DNA of 64,000 bases from [Eubacterium] infirmum (GCA_900450455.1 UGGN01000002.1:305968-369967); one strand, 5' to 3'; shown: positions 57,051-64,000, counted from the stretch's first letter. Program-made: numbers and translations. The notes: generated by a model from the letters alone, not told the origin.

Positions 57051-57737
57051 ATGGAAAATACAGTAGAAATCAAAGACAATAGCATATCAGAAGCCGATAA
57101 GATGGGAACCATGCCTGTTGGCAAGCTTCTAATGTCCATGGCTTGGCCTGCGATATTATCAATGACGATAAATGCGCTATACAATATAGTAGATAGTATT
57201 TTCGTAGCGCAGATAAGCCAGGAAGCTTTGACAGCGGTATCATTTGTAATGCCAATACAGCTTCTTATGATAGCCGTAACTGTGGGCTCGGGCGTTGGTG
57301 TAAACTCTTTGATAGCGAGAAGACTCGGAGCTAAGAGGCAGAAAGAAGCTGATTTAGCCGCGTGTACCAGCATAAGAATAGGAATTCTAAACTATTTAAT
57401 TTTCCTCTTTATAGGGGCATTTTTGACGGTTCCTTTTATGTCTCACTACACGAGCAACACTGATATTTTAAGTGCAGGAACTACTTACATGAGTATAGTA
57501 ATGTGTTTCAGCATGTTCATGTCAGTTGAGATTCTCTTGGAGAAGGTTTTGCAGTCTACCGGTAATATGATAATACCGATGATTTGCTCACTTACAGGTG
57601 CGATAGTTAATTTAATCCTAGATCCTATTTTGATCTTTGGACTTCTTGCTGCACCTAAGCTAGGCGTTGCCGGTGCAGCCATTGCTACAGTTATTGGACA
57701 AGCTTGCAGCCTTATAGTTGCAACAGCTGAATGTTAG
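57051..57737 (+). pseudogene. MATE-family efflux protein, 3'-truncated by element insertion
   Basis: This 228-residue frame is the N-terminal half of a MATE multidrug/Na+ antiporter (normally about 450 residues, 12 helices). Normal family motifs run to about residue 220: PAILSMTINALYNIVDSIFV, GSGVGVNSLIARRLGA and GAAIATVIGQ. After that the sequence ends in LIVATAEC and a stop. Only six helices remain, so it is unlikely to function. The break coincides with the start of the mobile-element gene set, so the element probably entered this gene at about 57720-57740. GGAG precedes the ATG. Confidence 0.85.
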
Positions 57738-57839
57738 AATTAAATAGGAATTGAAAATCTATTAAAATTCTGACACGTTGGAATTACTAAGTTTGAGCAG
57801 TCAAACATACAATTTAATATGATAAACACTAAATAATAA

Positions 57840-57909
57840 GTTAGAGTTTTAGTTATGATTTTCAAACCAAGTGGAGATTTCTCCACATAGTTATAACTAT
57901 AACTCTAAC
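57840..57909 (+). repeat. Long imperfect inverted repeat with nested hairpin
   Basis: The 17-nt arms at 57840-57856 (begins GTTAGAGTTT) and 57893-57909 (ends ACTCTAAC) pair with one mismatch. Between them GTGGAG/CTCCAC (57871-57876 and 57881-57886) forms an inner hairpin. The whole lies near the element's left end and 57 bp before the replisome-organizer gene, so an origin, an operator or a transposase/recombinase site is possible. Confidence 0.7.
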
Positions 57910-57966
57910 TTTTACTTTTTGAAAAGAGAAAAATAATAAAGTAATAAGAGATCTAAGGTGGTTTAT

Positions 57967-58560
57967 ATGAAGTATTTTTACTATCGATTAATAAACAACT
58001 TCTTTAGACAAGAGGTTATCAGAAATATGAAGCATATCCCAGTATACGGTTATCACTTTGTTGTAATCTATATGGAGCTATGCGCACTTGCAACAGAGGA
58101 GCAAGGAATTTTAAAAGTACCAAAGCTCGGTGAAGTACCATATATAGCACTTCTTGCTAAAGACATAGGAGAAGAGGTAGAAATGGTAGGGCAAGCTTTC
58201 ACATACTTTTTAAGTAATGGTCTTATAGAAAAAGTTGAAGATGAATACTCTGTTAATCTACTTGTACCTTACGTTATTAATAATACTGGAAAAGGCAGCA
58301 CACAAGCTGATGCTAAAAGGCTTAAATATAACAATATGAAGCAGCAACTCTTAACAGCCGGAAAAATAGATACAAACTATAAAAAGTATGGTCTATATAA
58401 TAAAGTCGAACTTACTAACTACGAATATAATCATCTAAAAAATGAGATAGTTAATCTTGAAGGTATTATAGAAAAATTAGATTTAGATAAAGCTATGGGT
58501 AAAGAATATGATATTAGCGATTATGATTTAATTCTTAAGCTTGCAGATGAAGATGAATAA
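57967..58560 (+). CDS. Phage replisome organizer N-terminal-like protein
   Basis: This 197-residue protein resembles the N-terminal domain of phage replisome organizers. Its opening MKYFYYRLINNFFRQEVIRN is followed by a winged-helix-like region with GYHFVVIYMELCALATEEQGIL and AFTYFLSNGLIEKVEDEYS. The C-terminal part is charged and helical (YEYNHLKNEIVNLEGIIEKL). Such genes are frequent in Tn1549-like elements. ATG 57967 follows AAGGTGG at 5 bp; a GTG at 57958 overlaps that site. The gene may act in element replication, together with the inverted repeat upstream. Confidence 0.7.
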   Translation: MKYFYYRLINNFFRQEVIRNMKHIPVYGYHFVVIYMELCALATEEQGILKVPKLGEVPYIALLAKDIGEEVEMVGQAFTYFLSNGLIEKVEDEYSVNLLVPYVINNTGKGSTQADAKRLKYNNMKQQLLTAGKIDTNYKKYGLYNKVELTNYEYNHLKNEIVNLEGIIEKLDLDKAMGKEYDISDYDLILKLADEDE

Positions 58561-58578
58561 ATTTAAAGGAGAAAGTAA

Positions 58579-58851
58579 ATGAATAAGTTTTTTGATTTAG
58601 ACAACAGAAAAAAATTACAGTTTTTACTATCAGATGGGTTTTCGCTCACAATAATTCAAAAGAAATTAAACATTACAAGAAGCATACTCTATACGGAACT
58701 TAAGAGGGGGCTTACAGCTGAGGAATATCAAAATAGACAATATGTAAAATATAGTCCTGTAAAAGCTATAGTTTCCGAAATAAAAAAATATGTGGGCGAA
58801 GATAGTTGGGATGTCGTCAAGGAAGCATGCTATGAAAAGAGAGATCTATAA
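58579..58851 (+). CDS. Small helix-turn-helix protein
   Basis: This 90-residue protein carries an HTH similar to the first part of IS30-type transposases (FSLTIIQKKLNITRSILYTELKRG). The rest is charged and does not resemble a transposase core. It may be a regulator of the element. GGAGAAAG precedes the ATG. Its 3' end overlaps the next frame by 20 bp. Confidence 0.6.
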   Translation: MNKFFDLDNRKKLQFLLSDGFSLTIIQKKLNITRSILYTELKRGLTAEEYQNRQYVKYSPVKAIVSEIKKYVGEDSWDVVKEACYEKRDL

Positions 58852-59233
58852 TCTTGTTATGTGTAATATATCTGCATATTACATGGCTATTGTAAGGCTA
58901 AATGAAATGAAGATGGAAGCGTATAGTCTTAAAGGTATTAGTGAAACTGCTATAAATAAGGGGATCTCAGGAAACGCAGGATATCAAAACAAAATTAATG
59001 AATGTGTTGTTTTTGAAAAGAGCATAAAAGAAAAATTTCAAGCGGTATCAGATGCATTAGAGAAAATAGATGAAGATATCCGTTACTTATTGATTAAAAG
59101 TATTGTTAAAAAAATATATATACCTTGCAGGCTATCATCAAAGGAAATGATGAAACTTGAAACTGATTTAGTAAAAAATATTGCCTTTAATTTATTAGGG
59201 AAAAATTTATATGACATTTTGCACAGAGAATAA
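58832..59233 (+). CDS. Hypothetical element-borne protein
   Basis: I do not recognise this 133-residue protein. It is mainly helical and basic, with an N-terminal stretch REIYNLVMCNISAYYMAI and a coiled-coil-like central part (KSIKEKFQAVSDALEKIDED). I chose ATG 58832 because the upstream frame to 58790 is entirely inside the HTH gene; it overlaps that gene by 20 bp. It is followed by another small gene after 22 bp. Confidence 0.5.
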   Translation: MKREIYNLVMCNISAYYMAIVRLNEMKMEAYSLKGISETAINKGISGNAGYQNKINECVVFEKSIKEKFQAVSDALEKIDEDIRYLLIKSIVKKIYIPCRLSSKEMMKLETDLVKNIAFNLLGKNLYDILHRE

Positions 59234-59255
59234 AATGAAAGGGTAAGGGCAGCTT

Positions 59256-59597
59256 ATGAAAGTAATATTATGTAAGGAAGCTAAGAAAGCTGCAAGGAGT
59301 TTTGCAGCCGCCTATTACGAGATTAAAGCGGCAACTGATGCGTATAACAGATGGCAGAATATGAATAGGGATGTTGATTTAGAAAGGCAAAAGGAATATG
59401 AGCTTAGAATAAGGCATTTAAAAACGATAGAAGAAACCTTCAGCCATGCTGTAGATCCGGATATGCAGAAAAAAGTATGGAACTATTTTTATAAAAGGAT
59501 AAAAATAGAGGCGTTTGAAAAAGCGGAAATAGAAGCTGAAATAAACAAGTGGATATATAGCCTTGCTAAAGAGCTTGGGATAACTACAGATTTTTAA
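59256..59597 (+). CDS. Hypothetical element-borne protein, coiled-coil
   Basis: This 113-residue protein is charged and helical, with long Glu/Lys/Arg-rich stretches (RQKEYELRIRHLKTIEE and KAEIEAEINKWI). It has no membrane segment. I see no family match. It precedes parA by 29 bp in the same direction, so it is probably cotranscribed. AAGGGTAAGGG gives a weak ribosome binding site. Confidence 0.5.
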   Translation: MKVILCKEAKKAARSFAAAYYEIKAATDAYNRWQNMNRDVDLERQKEYELRIRHLKTIEETFSHAVDPDMQKKVWNYFYKRIKIEAFEKAEIEAEINKWIYSLAKELGITTDF

Positions 59598-59626
59598 AAT
59601 TACAGATTTTTGAGGAGGAAAAGAAA

Positions 59627-60412
59627 GTGAAAGTAATCTCTATAATTAACTACAAAGGCGGCGTTGGAAAAACAACAGTAACTTTTAACTTGGGAGCTGA
59701 GCTTGCGAAAGCAGGAAAGAATACGCTGTTAATAGATTTTGATGGACAGGGAAATCTAACAAAATTTGCAGGTATAGAAAAAGAGAACACTATAAAAGAA
59801 AATATTGTCGATGTACTAAACTCAATAATGGCAAATCAGGAATTGCTAAATGATCCAATTTATAAAGTTAAAGATAATCTTGATATAATTACTTGCGATA
59901 TACGAAAAGAGTACTGGAGCATGAATGCAATGTCTGCTATGGGTAGAGAAAAGCTACTAAAAAAATACATATTAACTTTAAGAGAAAAAAATAATTATGA
60001 TTATGTATTAATAGACAATGCTCCGTCGGTTAATCTTGATTTTCAAAATGCACTTGTAGCTTCAGATGAATATCTAATTATAACTGAGCCGGAAGTAGCA
60101 AGCTCTGATGGAATTTTTACAATAAATAAGGTTATTGAGCAAATAAAAAATGAATTTAACAAAGATTTAAAAGCAGCAGGAGTAATAATAAATAAGGTAC
60201 AAGAAAAGACTAATTTTCATAAATTGATGAATGAAGTTATTAAGGTTTCCTGGGGAGAAGATGTATATATTTTTAACACACTTATTCCAAAGGCAATCGC
60301 AATACCTGAAAGTGAGTTTGAATCACTTTCTATAGGAGATTATTCGCCTAAAAGTAAAGCTGCAATAGCATTTAAGAAACTATCTGAAGAATTGTTAAGT
60401 AAAGGAGATTAG
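59627..60412 (+). CDS. parA: ParA-family partitioning ATPase
   Basis: This 261-residue deviant Walker ATPase segregates plasmids or excised elements with ParB. The deviant Walker A is NYKGGVGKTT near residue 8, the ligand region is IDFDGQGNLT, and the B-like motif is VLIDNAPSVNLD. The start is GTG 59627, supported by GAGGAGG at 59612-59618 with suitable spacing. The parB gene follows after a small membrane protein gene. Presence of a par pair suggests that the element persists in an extrachromosomal form at some stage. Confidence 0.9.
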   Translation: MKVISIINYKGGVGKTTVTFNLGAELAKAGKNTLLIDFDGQGNLTKFAGIEKENTIKENIVDVLNSIMANQELLNDPIYKVKDNLDIITCDIRKEYWSMNAMSAMGREKLLKKYILTLREKNNYDYVLIDNAPSVNLDFQNALVASDEYLIITEPEVASSDGIFTINKVIEQIKNEFNKDLKAAGVIINKVQEKTNFHKLMNEVIKVSWGEDVYIFNTLIPKAIAIPESEFESLSIGDYSPKSKAAIAFKKLSEELLSKGD

Positions 60413-60416
60413 TGAA

Positions 60417-60647
60417 ATGAATGATATAAATCTTACAGAAATTCTAGGGGTTTTAACTAAATATGTGCTGCCAATTTTGGGGATTTTTTTTTTATTAATT
60501 ACGGTCACGATTATAATTAGGATAATCTCTTGCGATAGTAATAAAGGTTCTCATTCATCTAATCATCAAGAAGAAAAGATGGAGGATAATGATATATATT
60601 TATATGTAGCTGTTGGAATAGTAATTTGTTGGATAATTTTTAAATAA
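60417..60647 (+). CDS. Small membrane protein between parA and parB
   Basis: This 76-residue protein has two hydrophobic helices (about residues 13-36 and 59-75), separated by a charged loop with Asn, His and Glu (GSHSSNHQEEKMEDN). Its function is unknown. AAAGGAG precedes the ATG, 4 bp after the parA stop, so it is coupled to parA. Confidence 0.55.
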   Translation: MNDINLTEILGVLTKYVLPILGIFFLLITVTIIIRIISCDSNKGSHSSNHQEEKMEDNDIYLYVAVGIVICWIIFK

Positions 60648-60652
60648 AAAAT

Positions 60653-60675
60653 GCTTGCAACAATCGTTGCAAAGC
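60653..60675 (+). promoter_or_regulatory. Palindrome upstream of parB, possible partition or autoregulatory site
   Basis: TTGCAAC (60655-60661) and GTTGCAA (60666-60672) form a perfect 7-bp inverted repeat around AATC, and the GC on either side extends it with one bulged base. It lies 32 bp before the parB start. It could be a ParB binding site, an operator or a small terminator; the T-tract is absent. Confidence 0.5.
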
Positions 60676-60706
60676 TTACATAAATTTCATAAAGGAGAGA
60701 AAAAAT

Positions 60707-61891
60707 ATGGCTCTTAAAACAGGGAAAAATTTAGAAGAGATAAAGAAGCTTGTAGCAGAACGCAAAAAACTTCTTGAACAGGGCGATATAACAGGTAAGT
60801 ATAGCGAACTTATGATTGATGTTACACCTGATGATTTAGGTAGCGTTAATAAAAATAATGATAAGGCTTTTGACAATATCCTTAATAAGGCTAAAGATAA
60901 AGTTGTTGAGCTTGATATAAAGGAATTATCGGAATCTCCTAAAAATCACTTTTCAAAAATCAGCGGTGAAAAAAGGGAAGAGATGATAGGCTCTTTAAAA
61001 AGCTATGGACAGATTAACCCTATAATAGTTAGACCTAAAGAGTGCGTGCAGCATTATAAAGAGCTTATAGAAAATGACTTTGAAATCCTTGTAGGACATA
61101 CAAGGGTTGAGTGTTTAAAAGAAATAGGAAGTAGCAAGGTAAACGCTATCATAGTAAGCTGTGATGATATAGAAGCAACGCTGCTTATCAATCAGTCGAA
61201 TATCCAAAGAGAAAAAGTAAGCGATATAGAGCTTGCAAGAGCATATAAGGCTACATATGATGCACTTGTACAGGATAAAAACTGTAATCTTAGTCCTGGA
61301 AATTCCAAAAATGAAAACGTTGAAAATTCAACATCTCTTTCGAAGTGTCAAAGTGACACTTCGAAACGAACGGATGAAGAAGTTGCTAAGAAATATGGTA
61401 TATCCGCTCGAACATTAACAAGAAAGATGGCGCTTGCAAATTGTTCAAATGGAATTGTTAGATTATATAACAGAAGTAAGGTTACGCAGGAAGAAGTGCA
61501 ATATATATCTAAGCTTCCGGAAGCGGTACAGGATCAAGTATCTGAGATTATGACTAAAGAAAATAAAGAGATGACAAAAGAAATCGCTAAAGGGCTTATT
61601 GATAAGTATAAAGAGGTGCAGAAAGATCCGCCCCTTAGGGCAAGCTTCCCATGGAATGCTTTAAGAGAAGTAATTAATCAAGGGCAGGAAAATGTAGAAA
61701 AGCAAGAGAGAAAGCATAGATCTGTAAGTAAAAAAGCAAAAGCTGAAAAGAAAAAATATCATGTATCAGATGAGCTTTTTCCAAAGAATGTAAAGTTATC
61801 CGAGCGGCAAAGATATATAGAACTTGCGCTTAAATACATAGTAAGTCAAAAGATAGATGTTTTTGATACATCAATAGAAAACGAAAGATAA
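60707..61891 (+). CDS. parB: ParB-family DNA-binding protein
   Basis: This 394-residue protein has the ParB/Spo0J nuclease-like N-terminal domain with GQINPIIVRPKE, FEILVGHTRVECLKEIG and NQSNIQREKVSDIELARAY (the conserved box II and III). An HTH region follows (DEEVAKKYGISARTLTRKMALA). The C-terminal half is basic and rich in Lys and Arg. The centre contains a variable insertion with many Ser and Asn. AAAGGAGAG lies before ATG 60707. With ParA it forms the element's partition or maintenance module. Confidence 0.88.
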   Translation: MALKTGKNLEEIKKLVAERKKLLEQGDITGKYSELMIDVTPDDLGSVNKNNDKAFDNILNKAKDKVVELDIKELSESPKNHFSKISGEKREEMIGSLKSYGQINPIIVRPKECVQHYKELIENDFEILVGHTRVECLKEIGSSKVNAIIVSCDDIEATLLINQSNIQREKVSDIELARAYKATYDALVQDKNCNLSPGNSKNENVENSTSLSKCQSDTSKRTDEEVAKKYGISARTLTRKMALANCSNGIVRLYNRSKVTQEEVQYISKLPEAVQDQVSEIMTKENKEMTKEIAKGLIDKYKEVQKDPPLRASFPWNALREVINQGQENVEKQERKHRSVSKKAKAEKKKYHVSDELFPKNVKLSERQRYIELALKYIVSQKIDVFDTSIENER

Positions 61892-62035
61892 ATATAGACA
61901 TTGCTCAAAAATGCATTTTTGAAAAAATTAACATAGCAAAAAATAGAGCTTTTTGTTATTTTTTACATAAGCAAAAAAAGGCAAAAAAATACATAAAACT
62001 TGTGATATAGTATTAGTGTCAGAAAGTATAAACAA

Positions 62036-62056
62036 GACTTAAAGACAGTTTAAGTC
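62036..62056 (+). repeat. Hairpin with GACAG loop, copy 1
   Basis: GACTTAAA (62036-62043) and TTTAAGTC (62049-62056) flank the loop GACAG. It is 8 bp long. Its core AAGACAGTT (62042-62050) recurs at 62148 and 62252. Confidence 0.85.
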
Positions 62057-62062
62057 AGTGTG

Positions 62063-62089
62063 CCGAAAGCTAATGCTTTCGGTATTTTT
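62063..62089 (+). terminator. Terminator-like hairpin
   Basis: CCGAAAGC (62063-62070) pairs with GCTTTCGG (62075-62082), loop TAAT, followed by TATTTTTG. It may terminate transcription coming from parB. Confidence 0.7.
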
Positions 62090-62125
62090 GTATAAGCATT
62101 GATAATTCAATGTTTATACAGCTTT

Positions 62126-62180
62126 GCAAATTGCATAAGCTCTATTTAAGACAGTTAAATAGAGGGGGCGTGCAATTTGC
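62126..62180 (+). repeat. Nested inverted repeat with GACAG loop, copy 2
   Basis: The outer arms GCAAATTGCA (62126-62135) and TGCAATTTGC (62171-62180) enclose CTCTATTTAA (62140-62149) and TTAAATAGAG (62155-62164), whose loop is GACAG. The arrangement resembles a transfer or single-strand replication origin structure. Confidence 0.75.
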
Positions 62181-62188
62181 GTATACAA

Positions 62189-62233
62189 GATATACCATAT
62201 CTGCCCACCTGCGGTGGGCAGATATGGTATATC
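62189..62233 (+). repeat. Perfect 21-bp palindrome with 3-nt loop
   Basis: Arms 62189-62209 (begins GATATACCAT, ends CCCACC) and 62213-62233 are perfectly complementary around TGC. It is the strongest stem in the window. No T-tract follows. Confidence 0.9.
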
Positions 62234-62247
62234 CGACCTATCGGTCG

Positions 62248-62264
62248 CTCGAAGACAGTTCGAG
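62248..62264 (+). repeat. Hairpin with GACAG loop, copy 3
   Basis: CTCGAA (62248-62253) and TTCGAG (62259-62264) flank the loop GACAG. The 9-mer AAGACAGTT (62252-62260) is identical to copies 1 and 2. A small CGACC/GGTCG stem lies just upstream (62234-62238 with 62243-62247). Confidence 0.85.
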
Positions 62265-62352
62265 TTGCCAGCAGGGGCGCTGCCCCCTTTGGATTACCCC
62301 CAGCGCATTACCGGCCAAAGCAGCATAGCTCCTTAAGCCTGTAATGCTAAGG

Positions 62353-62399
62353 GAAAAGCCTTACGGCTTTTCAAGGAAAATTTTCACTTTGTGAAAATT
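62353..62399 (+). repeat. Pair of perfect hairpins before the small membrane gene
   Basis: GAAAAGCC/GGCTTTTC (62353-62360 and 62365-62372) and AATTTTCAC/GTGAAAATT (62379-62387 and 62391-62399) are perfect stems with short loops. They lie 30-80 bp before the start at 62431 and could shape its leader. Confidence 0.65.
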
Positions 62400-62430
62400 A
62401 ATCTCTTATCTATTGAAAAGGAGAAGAACA

Positions 62431-62766
62431 GTGTTTTGGTATATTTTGAAGAAATTAATTAAACCGGCTCTTGTGCTTTTAATTATAGGATTAATTTTGC
62501 ATAGCAATAAAAAAAGAAAGCTTCACAGGATATCATCACAAGATATATATAAGTATCTATATCAATATGAAATAGGATTATCAAATGGAGATATATTAAA
62601 ATTACAAGGTTCTTCAGATTATGATAAACATAACCGTGAATCTTTTCTAATGTACTATTGCAATATACAAGAGAATCCTTTAAATTATGTTATTAATCTC
62701 AACGGTGAAGATATTACTATTAATAAAAAGCAAATATCTTTTGAAAAAATATATAGATTGAGGTAA
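62431..62766 (+). CDS. Small membrane-anchored protein of unknown function
   Basis: This 111-residue protein begins with a single hydrophobic helix (about residues 4-22; LIKPALVLLIIGLIL), preceded by a few basic residues, and then a charged soluble part. I do not recognise the family. I chose GTG 62431 because AAAGGAG lies at 62416-62422; an upstream TTG at 62413 overlaps this site. It ends 2 bp before the first relaxase frame, so they are likely cotranscribed. Confidence 0.55.
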   Translation: MFWYILKKLIKPALVLLIIGLILHSNKKRKLHRISSQDIYKYLYQYEIGLSNGDILKLQGSSDYDKHNRESFLMYYCNIQENPLNYVINLNGEDITINKKQISFEKIYRLR

Positions 62767-62768
62767 GT

Positions 62769-62987
62769 ATGGCATCTAATCAAAAGTTTAATAAACATGC
62801 TGTATATAATCAGCTCAAGCATGTATCAAGAGAACTTAAATATCCTAAAAATATTGATATCGATAAAAACAGAAGTCACTTAAATTATTCTTTAGCTCCG
62901 GAAAGAAATATGACGGAGTTTGAATATCTAAAAAAAGGCTTGATGAAATATATATACACAGCGATAGACAAGATATTAACTATATGA
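62769..62987 (+). CDS. Relaxase (MobV/Pre type), N-terminal part
   Basis: This 72-residue frame matches the start of clostridial MobV-like plasmid mobilization proteins, with NKHAVYNQLKHVSRELKYP, an HLNYSLAPERN motif and a charged end. In homologues the sequence continues directly into the part encoded by the next frame, so the gene is split here. The stop overlaps the next start (ATGA). It may be a frameshift or natural coupling. Confidence 0.65.
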   Translation: MASNQKFNKHAVYNQLKHVSRELKYPKNIDIDKNRSHLNYSLAPERNMTEFEYLKKGLMKYIYTAIDKILTI

Positions 62988-63571
62988 GCGGATGGATTAT
63001 AACTAAGCCTAAGGAATTACCGGATGAATACGAAGAAAAGTTTTTTAAAGCTTGTTATGATTTTCTTTCCAACAGATATGGCGGAGATAAAAATGTTATA
63101 AGTGCTGATGTACATAAGGATGAATCAGGAGAGCCACATTTACATTTTTGTTTTGTGCCGGTGGCGCAAAACATACCTAATGAAAATATGGTAAAGGTAA
63201 TTAATTATCTTAAAGAAAATCCGGATGCAAATAACACGAAAGCAGCTAAGGAGCTTGGGATAAGCAGAAAGACGGTAAGAAGATATAGAAATTGCACGGA
63301 CAAGGATATAAAGTATGAAAAGCTTTCAGCGAAAGATGTAATTAATAAAGCTGACCTTCAAAGTTTTCATCAGGATTTACAAAAGTATCTTGATAAACTG
63401 AGAATCCCGGCAAGGGTATATACTGGAATTACAAAAGCACGAGGCGGCAATATGACAGTGCAGCAACTCAAGATGCAAAGAAATCATTTAATAGAGCATG
63501 GTGGAAATGTAGATGAGATAGTTAAAACTATAGATAATATATTGAATGAGTTTGATAATGGTATAATATAG
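62984..63571 (+). CDS. Relaxase (MobV/Pre type), catalytic part
   Basis: This 195-residue frame contains the family metal motif HKDESGEPHLHFCFVPV (HxDExxPHxH), which coordinates the metal at the nicking site. It begins SGWIITKPKELPDEYEEKFF, in register with the middle of homologous relaxases. An HTH-like segment (TKAAKELGISRKTVRRYR) follows. Homologues also contain an N-terminal part, which is encoded in the preceding overlapping frame. Together they give 267 residues. A shift at about 62980 may have separated one gene into two. Confidence 0.7.
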   Translation: MSGWIITKPKELPDEYEEKFFKACYDFLSNRYGGDKNVISADVHKDESGEPHLHFCFVPVAQNIPNENMVKVINYLKENPDANNTKAAKELGISRKTVRRYRNCTDKDIKYEKLSAKDVINKADLQSFHQDLQKYLDKLRIPARVYTGITKARGGNMTVQQLKMQRNHLIEHGGNVDEIVKTIDNILNEFDNGII

Positions 63572-63585
63572 AAAGATGAGTGGAT

Positions 63586-64000
63586 ATGGATTCATTTAAA
63601 AAATTGATGAAAATGAACTTACCCCTTATAATAGGATTAATAACGGCGTTAGTAGTTATATATAAAGGGGAAAATAATATCATGACAAATTATATCGGAT
63701 TAATAATCGCACTTATAACTGTAGCAGGAAGCATATTGGCAAACTTCTTTCAGTACAGGAAGGATAGCAATACAATAGGCACGGTTAAGTCTGATACTTC
63801 AAATATGCTTCCGAAAGTTGATACTATTAATGAAAACACTAAAGAAATTAATAAATATATTGTGGATGATGTGAAAGGCAGTTTACAGGATATAATCAAT
63901 ATAGGTAATAAAATTCATGAAAACAATGTTGATATAAAGCTTATTGCTGATGATGTTAAATTCAGGCAAAGACTAAGCAGTGAATATAAAGGCGTTACAA
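63586..64000 (+). CDS. Membrane protein of the element, 3'-truncated by window edge
   Basis: The frame is open from ATG 63586 to the window end (138 residues). Two hydrophobic helices (LPLIIGLITALVVIY and IGLIIALITVAGSILANFF) are followed by a long charged stretch (NENTKEINKYIVDDVKGS) that looks like a coiled coil. No family is recognised. A later ATG at 63682 has GGGG upstream and could be the true start, which would leave one membrane helix. It follows the relaxase gene by 14 bp. Confidence 0.5.
   Translation, partial: MDSFKKLMKMNLPLIIGLITALVVIYKGENNIMTNYIGLIIALITVAGSILANFFQYRKDSNTIGTVKSDTSNMLPKVDTINENTKEINKYIVDDVKGSLQDIINIGNKIHENNVDIKLIADDVKFRQRLSSEYKGVT

Larger units (their letters stand above)
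61892..62430 (+). other. Non-coding region packed with hairpins (candidate origin/regulatory zone)
   Basis: This 539-bp region has no credible gene. It is AT-rich on the left and GC-rich at 62190-62340. At least nine perfect or near-perfect hairpins are visible, including three sharing the loop motif AAGACAGTT, a 21-bp palindrome, a 10-bp arm pair (62126-62135/62171-62180) and two strong stems before the next gene. It lies between parB and the relaxase gene, where an origin of transfer or replication would be expected. Confidence 0.75.
57725..64000 (+). mobile_element. Left part of an integrated conjugative/mobilizable element (incomplete)
   Basis: From the break in the MATE gene to the window end, the genes encode a replisome-organizer-like protein, small HTH and unknown proteins, ParA, ParB, a MobV-type relaxase and membrane proteins, with a hairpin-rich non-coding stretch. 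This set fits Tn1549-like ICEs or integrated plasmids of Clostridia. The left end is placed by the truncation, so it is approximate. Integrase, conjugation genes and the right end lie outside the window. Confidence 0.75.

Noticed and set aside
62036..62264. CRISPR array
   Set aside because: Only a 9-bp core repeats, and the stems differ; there are no regular repeats, spacers or cas genes.
62110..62328. 72-residue plus-strand frame
   Set aside because: It runs through the hairpins and palindrome of the non-coding region, has no ribosome binding site and an odd composition.

Overview
The window is chromosomal DNA of an AT-rich, low-GC Gram-positive bacterium of the class Clostridia, most likely an anaerobic fermenter. 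The evidence is a clostridial-style gene set: crotonase, a K+-dependent membrane pyrophosphatase, a dnaG-rpoD-trmK-nif3 string, AGGAGG-type ribosome binding sites and TTG starts. I cannot name the species from sequence alone. Residue positions inside long proteins are approximate unless a single residue is named.

Layout. 1-7.9 kb: 3' end of an M19 dipeptidase gene, trmL, rpoN, the glycolytic run gap-pgk-tpiA, secG and hppA. 8.06-9.41 kb: a complete IS256/IS1249-like insertion sequence with 27-bp perfect terminal repeats and an 8-bp target duplication. 9.5-16 kb: crt, thiN, a DUF975 membrane protein, an RluA-family synthase, nadK, pepF. 15.8-26.4 kb: a long co-directional housekeeping run (murI, unknown, YkvI-like, MBL hydrolase, M16 peptidase, dut, dgt-like, dnaG, rpoD, trmK, nif3).

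26.6-56.0 kb is the most interesting part: a nonribosomal peptide cluster of about 29 kb that looks like a thiazoline metallophore system related in logic to yersiniabactin, pyochelin and equibactin. It has a fused ECF transporter (two ATPases plus EcfT in one chain) with an S component, a YbtP/YbtQ-like ABC pair, two saccharopine-dehydrogenase-like paralogues, a thiazolinyl imide reductase, three NRPS proteins with three heterocyclization domains and three adenylation domains whose pocket residues read like cysteine codes, a fatty-acyl-AMP-ligase-like loading domain, three tandem carrier domains, two type II thioesterases, a free C-C-PCP protein and an Sfp-type phosphopantetheinyl transferase. 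Two near-identical palindromes sharing a 16-bp core stand before the transporter block and before the first NRPS gene. Their half-sites equal the DtxR/IdeR half-site but with wider spacing, which suggests one metal-responsive regulator for both. No salicylate synthase and no regulator gene lie in the window.

56.0-57.7 kb: ridA with a strong promoter, the class A RNase P RNA gene rnpB, and a MATE efflux gene cut off after about half its length. From about 57.7 kb to the end lies the left part of an integrated conjugative or mobilizable element: a replisome-organizer-like protein, small HTH and unknown proteins, ParA, ParB, a hairpin-dense non-coding region, and a MobV-type relaxase split into two overlapping frames. 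The non-coding region contains three hairpins with unrelated stems but the same AAGACAGTT core, spaced 106 and 104 bp apart. This is the most unusual non-coding pattern in the window.
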